NCBI GenBank assembly: GCA_910587485.1
Contig: CAJUKN010000010.1
Coordinates: 48,708 to 112,707, forward strand
DNA length: 64,000 bases
Reading direction: 5' to 3'
Source: an uncultured Lachnospira sp.
GTDB taxonomy: Bacteria > Bacillota > Clostridia > Lachnospirales > Lachnospiraceae
In this document: positions 60,537 to 64,000 of the stretch, piece after piece
Numbering within the stretch: the stretch's first letter is position 1
How the letters are laid out: every line of letters begins with the position of its first letter
Program-made: the position numbers and the translations under genes
The notes under the pieces: generated by a model
What the model was told of the DNA's origin: nothing
The model's database searches: none
The model's input: the letters and a program-made list of their open reading frames with translations, nothing else

Positions 60537-61490
60537 ATGAAGATTGGAAATGTAGAAATTAAAAATAATATCGTTTTAGCACCAATGGCAGGAGTAACAG
60601 ATTTATCATTTCGACTGTTATGTAAAGAGATGGGGTGTGGTCTTTTATATACAGAGATGGTCAGTGCAAAAGCTATTTTGTATAATAATAAAAATACAGA
60701 AGCACTATTATCAGTCACACCAGAAGAACAGCCTATTGCTGTGCAGCTTTTTGGCTCAGACCCACAGATAATGGCAGATATGGCAAAGCGTTTGGAAGAA
60801 AGAGCATTTGATATCATTGATGTCAATATGGGATGTCCTGTGCCAAAAGTAGTCAACAATGGAGAAGGCTCTGCTTTGATGAAAAATCCAGTGCTTGCAG
60901 GAAAGATTATTGAAGCAATGGCAAATGCAATTCAAAAACCTGTTACAGTAAAAATTCGGGCAGGATTTCAAAATAGTCATTTAAATGCGCCTGAGTTTGC
61001 AAAAGTAATACAAGAATCGGGTGGAGCTGCTGTAGCCGTACATGCAAGAACAAGAGAGCAATATTATTCAGGACATGCAAACTGGGATATTATAAGGCAA
61101 GTTAAAGAAGCTGTAAACATACCTGTTATAGGAAATGGAGATATTCTTACAGGAGAGGATGCCATACAGATGATGGAACAGACAGGCTGCGATGGCGTTA
61201 TGATAGGAAGAGGAGCAAGAGGTAATCCATGGATATTTAAACAGATTGCTGAATATATAGAAAATGGAAGGACAGACTTATTGCCTAATACTTTTGAAAT
61301 TAAAGAAATGATATTAAGACATGCAAAAATGCTGATACAATCAAAGGGAGAATATACAGGTATAAGAGAGATGAGAAAGCATTTTGCATGGTATACAGCA
61401 GGAATGAAACATGCAAGCGGATTGAGGAATGAAGTCAATAAAGTAGAAAATTATAAGGAACTAGAGCAGTTATGTCAGGGATTGACATAA
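60537..61490 (+). CDS. dusB: tRNA-dihydrouridine synthase
   Basis: An FMN enzyme reducing uridines in tRNA. The protein has 317 residues: VLAPMAGVTDLSFRLLCKEMG, VQLFGSDPQIMADMA, VNMGCPVPKVVNNGEGSALM (catalytic Cys in GCP), VHARTREQYYSG and IGNGDI, then the helical RNA-binding end. ATG 60537 is chosen because the upstream frame lies only in repeat sequence. Its Shine-Dalgarno (AGAAGTGA) is weak. Followed by greA. Confidence 0.94.
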   Translation: MKIGNVEIKNNIVLAPMAGVTDLSFRLLCKEMGCGLLYTEMVSAKAILYNNKNTEALLSVTPEEQPIAVQLFGSDPQIMADMAKRLEERAFDIIDVNMGCPVPKVVNNGEGSALMKNPVLAGKIIEAMANAIQKPVTVKIRAGFQNSHLNAPEFAKVIQESGGAAVAVHARTREQYYSGHANWDIIRQVKEAVNIPVIGNGDILTGEDAIQMMEQTGCDGVMIGRGARGNPWIFKQIAEYIENGRTDLLPNTFEIKEMILRHAKMLIQSKGEYTGIREMRKHFAWYTAGMKHASGLRNEVNKVENYKELEQLCQGLT

Positions 61491-61597
61491 AAAAATCATT
61501 AGTATATAATACTACAATTGATGTTTTAGTTTCCATTGACAGTTATATTGCTGTCGCAAAGAGTAAAGTTATAATAAAGTATGGAAGGTGACAAACA

Positions 61598-62071
61598 ATG
61601 GCAGAGAAGCAGTATCTTACAAAAAAAGGTTATGAAGAGCGAGTTGCATTATTAGAGAATCTGAAAATTGTCAGAAGAAAAGAGGTTGCTCAAAAATTAA
61701 AAGAGGCAAGAGAACAGGGCGATTTGTCTGAAAATGCAGAATATGATGCAGCAAAAGATGAACAAAGAGATATTGAAGCGCAGATTACAGAACTTGAAAA
61801 TATATTGAAAAATTCTGAGATTATTCAAGACAATGATAAAAGTAAAGATAAAGTGAAATTGGAGAGCGTCGTTAAAATTCACGATATTGAATTTGATGAA
61901 GATGTAGAATATATTATTGTCGGTTCTTCTGAAGCAGATAGTTTGAATAACAAAATTTCCAATGAATCGCCATTAGGTGCTACATTGATTGGCAGACGAG
62001 TTGGAGATATTGTAAAGGTTGAAGCACCAACAGGAGAAGTGGAATATAAAATTATTTCTGTACAAAATTAA
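61598..62071 (+). CDS. greA: Transcription elongation factor GreA
   Basis: Rescues backtracked RNA polymerase by stimulating transcript cleavage. The protein has 157 residues. The N-terminal coiled coil carries the acidic tip ..QGDLSENAEYDAAKDEQ.., then the C-terminal FKBP-like domain with SPLGATLIGRRVGDIV. GGAAGGTG precedes the ATG. The upstream spacer has TATAAT (61570-61575) with a poor -35 box. Confidence 0.95.
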   Translation: MAEKQYLTKKGYEERVALLENLKIVRRKEVAQKLKEAREQGDLSENAEYDAAKDEQRDIEAQITELENILKNSEIIQDNDKSKDKVKLESVVKIHDIEFDEDVEYIIVGSSEADSLNNKISNESPLGATLIGRRVGDIVKVEAPTGEVEYKIISVQN

Positions 62072-62075
62072 TAGA

Positions 62076-62140
62076 CATAGCAGATAGAAGCTAGGTGGTT
62101 TAAACAAGCAGCGAAGCAAATTGCAAATATCCGCTTGATT
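62076..62140 (+). repeat. R1 structured repeat, degenerate tail
   Basis: CATAGCAGATAGAAGCTAGGTGGTTTAAACAAGCAGCGAAGC, then AAATTGCAAATATCCGCTTGATT. Same module order as the tail of R1. It ends 28 bases before lysS, just before its AAGGAG site. Confidence 0.55.
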
Positions 62141-62168
62141 AGAAAATAAAGACAAGGAGCGAAAAAAG

Positions 62169-63671
62169 TTGGCTGATAATAAAAATGCACAAAATAATGC
62201 AAAGTCCGTTGATGTGGGAGAGCAGATTAAGAATCGAGTAGAGAAGCTAAAAACACTTCAACAGGACGGAAGAGACCCATTTCAGATAACAAAGTATGAT
62301 GTTACATGTCATACACAAGATATAAAAGATAATTTTGATGAACTTGAGGGAAAAGAAGTATCCATTGCAGGAAGACTTATGCAAAAGCGTGTGATGGGTA
62401 AAGCTTCTTTTTGCAATATTGCTGATTTAAAGGGAAATATTCAGATTTATGTTGCAAGGGATAATGTTGGTGAAGAATCGTATGCTTTATTTAAAAAGTT
62501 TGATATTGGCGATATTGTAGGTGTCAAGGGAGAAGTATTTAAGACGCAAAAGGGCGAAATATCGGTGCATGTATCATCAATTCTTCTTCTTACAAAGAGT
62601 TTGCAAGTTCTTCCTGAAAAATATCATGGCTTGACCAATACAGACCAACGTTACAGACAACGTTATGTTGACCTTATTATGAATCCAGAAGTAAAGGATA
62701 CATTTGTTAAAAGGTCGCAAATTATAAAAGAAATACGTAACTTCCTTGATGAACAGGGCTTTATGGAGGTTGAAACGCCGATGCTTGTTGCCAATGCAGG
62801 CGGTGCAGCAGCAAGACCATTTCAAACCCATTACAATGTCTTAAATGAGGATATTAATTTGCGCATTTCTTTGGAACTCTATCTTAAGCGATTAATTGTC
62901 GGCGGACTTGAAAAGGTGTATGAGATAGGGCGCGTATTTAGAAATGAAGGCGTTGATACAAGACATAATCCAGAATTTACATTGATGGAGCTTTATCAGG
63001 CATATACGGATTATTACGGCATGATGGATTTAGCTGAAAATATGTATCGAACAGTATGTCAAAAAGTAAATGGAACAACCGTTATACCTTATGGCGATGT
63101 TGAGATAGACCTCTCAAAGCCATTTGAGAGAATCACTATGCTTGATGCGGTTAAAAAATATTCAGGCGTTGATTTTACACAGATTCATTCCGATGATGAA
63201 GCAAAAGAGGTCGCAAAATCAAAGGGCATTGAATTTGAGGCAAGACATAAAAAGGGTGATATTCTCAGTTTATTCTTTGAAGAATTTGTTGAGGAAAATT
63301 TAGTTCAGCCAACATTTGTTATGGACCATCCAATTGAGATTTCTCCGCTTACAAAGAAGAAGCCAGATGCACCTGAATATACGGAACGATTTGAGTTGTT
63401 TATAACAGGGCGCGAAATGGCAAATGCCTATTCGGAGCTGAACGACCCAATCGACCAGAAGGCAAGATTTGCGGCACAGGAAGAAGCCTTTGCAGCGGGC
63501 GACGAGGAAGCCAATCACACAGATGATGATTTTTTGAATGCGCTGGCGTATGGTATGCCTCCAACAGGTGGCATTGGCTTTGGTATTGACAGAATGGTTA
63601 TGCTGCTGACAAATTCTGCGGCGATAAGAGATGTGTTACTGTTCCCGACGATGAAGTCGCTGGACAAATAA
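62169..63671 (+). CDS. lysS: Lysyl-tRNA synthetase, class II
   Basis: Charges tRNA-Lys. The protein has 500 residues. The N-terminal OB domain binds the anticodon (VSIAGRLMQKRVMGKASFCNI). The class II core has motif 1 near RYVDLIMNPEVKD, motif 2 GRVFRNEGVDTRHNPEFTLME and motif 3 GIGFGIDRMVMLLTNS. The start is TTG 62169, placed by AAGGAG seven bases upstream. The repeat before it is the only leader seen; no T-box hairpin was recognised. A terminator follows at 63822. Confidence 0.96.
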   Translation: MADNKNAQNNAKSVDVGEQIKNRVEKLKTLQQDGRDPFQITKYDVTCHTQDIKDNFDELEGKEVSIAGRLMQKRVMGKASFCNIADLKGNIQIYVARDNVGEESYALFKKFDIGDIVGVKGEVFKTQKGEISVHVSSILLLTKSLQVLPEKYHGLTNTDQRYRQRYVDLIMNPEVKDTFVKRSQIIKEIRNFLDEQGFMEVETPMLVANAGGAAARPFQTHYNVLNEDINLRISLELYLKRLIVGGLEKVYEIGRVFRNEGVDTRHNPEFTLMELYQAYTDYYGMMDLAENMYRTVCQKVNGTTVIPYGDVEIDLSKPFERITMLDAVKKYSGVDFTQIHSDDEAKEVAKSKGIEFEARHKKGDILSLFFEEFVEENLVQPTFVMDHPIEISPLTKKKPDAPEYTERFELFITGREMANAYSELNDPIDQKARFAAQEEAFAAGDEEANHTDDDFLNALAYGMPPTGGIGFGIDRMVMLLTNSAAIRDVLLFPTMKSLDK

Positions 63672-63710
63672 AGCCAGTGATTATGCGGGTTTGCGGTACT
63701 TCCATTAAAG

Positions 63711-63743
63711 GTTTGACATCAATTTGACATCAAATTTTACATC
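63711..63743 (+). repeat. Short direct repeats downstream of lysS
   Basis: TTTGACATCAA occurs twice in tandem, followed by a related TTTTACATC. Such repeats often lie near the ends of integrated elements and could be integrase-binding arms, but this is only a suggestion. Confidence 0.4.
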
Positions 63744-63821
63744 TTTTGGTGGACTAATTTGGACTTATACGGTATGTTTTAGAAATTTGAACCTTTCAAA
63801 ACTTAATAGTTGAATGCTATT

Positions 63822-63859
63822 AAAAGGACATTTTCCAAGATGCGGAGAGTGTCCTTTTT
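63822..63859 (+). terminator. Terminator between lysS and the terminal ORF
   Basis: AAAAGGACAttttCC pairs with GGagagTGTCCTTTTT, ending in T5. Confidence 0.75.
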
Positions 63860-63905
63860 CTGTTGTTATGGTTAAAAATCAGAAAAATTAAAGGAGGGTT
63901 CAGAG

Positions 63906-64000
63906 ATGAACAACACAGCGTTAAGAGCAGGGGCGCAGAGCGCCGACAACACACACATGGTTTTTGCAAACGAGGAACATGAGAAGTTTTATTATGAGAA
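63906..64000 (+). CDS. Start of an accessory protein, 3' end outside window
   Basis: The open frame begins MNNTALRAGAQSADNTHM and continues VFANEEHEKFYYEK to the window edge, after a strong AAAGGAGGG site. The NEEHEKFYYE segment resembles a small protein family (DUF6075-like, from memory) carried by integrative and conjugative elements. Local GC is visibly higher than in the flanking genes. With the short repeats upstream, this suggests the left edge of an integrated element. Confidence 0.55.
   Translation, partial: MNNTALRAGAQSADNTHMVFANEEHEKFYYE

Noticed and set aside
61536..61575. greA promoter with TTGACA and TATAAT
   Set aside because: The boxes are 28 bases apart, outside the range for a sigma-A promoter; a TTGCTG with 16-base spacing is possible but weak.
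62076..62168. T-box or lysine riboswitch before lysS
   Set aside because: No specifier stem, no T-box sequence and no lysine riboswitch core; the leader is an R1 remnant.
1..64000. tRNA, rRNA, CRISPR array or replication origin
   Set aside because: No typical tRNA T-arm motif, no rRNA sequence, no regular spaced repeats and no DnaA-box cluster noticed on reading; a tRNA search program would settle this.

Overview
The window looks like a chromosomal segment of a low-GC Gram-positive anaerobe of the Lachnospiraceae. The evidence is the low GC, strong Shine-Dalgarno sites, the glgC-glgD and birA/DUF6145-like/dusB/greA/lysS gene orders, and FliB-like, DUF1848 and DegV genes. A very large secreted pectinesterase carrying a dockerin suggests a pectin degrader, for example near Lachnospira. 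No rRNA, tRNA or CRISPR array was seen, so the genus is inference.

Layout. 1-2.7 kb: glycogen synthesis (glgC, cut by the window edge, and glgD), then spoVG behind a structured leader that resembles a transposon guide RNA. 2.8-8.6 kb: an AraC regulator divergent from the pectinesterase, with an inverted-repeat operator between them. 9-14.5 kb: pth, mfd and a DRE-TIM aldolase-like enzyme. 14.6-17.6 kb: a tandemly duplicated cassette of two small exported proteins, one copy of the first gene being dead. 17.8-19.7 kb: an intact IS607-type element (tnpA, tnpB and a candidate right-end omega RNA). 19.7-24 kb: an all-in-one restriction-modification protein and a small 21-residue-repeat protein. 24.4-25.7 kb: a MarR/DegV pair.

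25.7-34.3 kb: an accessory export region. A PqqD-like/HPr-kinase-like protein and an ABC exporter face two duplicated secreted small proteins, a lipoprotein and a two-permease plus ATPase ABC system. 34.6-42.2 kb: housekeeping and metal-cluster genes (nth, YkgJ-like, lgt, DUF2752, FliB-like, a phosphopantetheinyl transferase, DUF1848, pyrG). 42.4-50.3 kb: ftsH with an Asn/Gln-rich extension, dnaE, pfkA and an rRNA methyltransferase. 51.4-55.7 kb: a fructose PTS operon (DeoR regulator, fruK, fruA, HPr). 55.9-63.7 kb: a cell-wall hydrolase, argF, birA with an internal 48-bp repeat, dusB, greA and lysS. The last 300 bases look like the edge of an integrated mobile element.

Two features run across the whole window. 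First, a dispersed, highly structured repeat (called R1 here) occurs at least seven times, always pointing toward the start of the next gene. Second, a shared leader hairpin (R2) ends in the ribosome binding site of several unrelated genes. With the orphan guide-RNA-like leader of spoVG, these RNA-scale elements are the strongest candidates for undescribed biology here.
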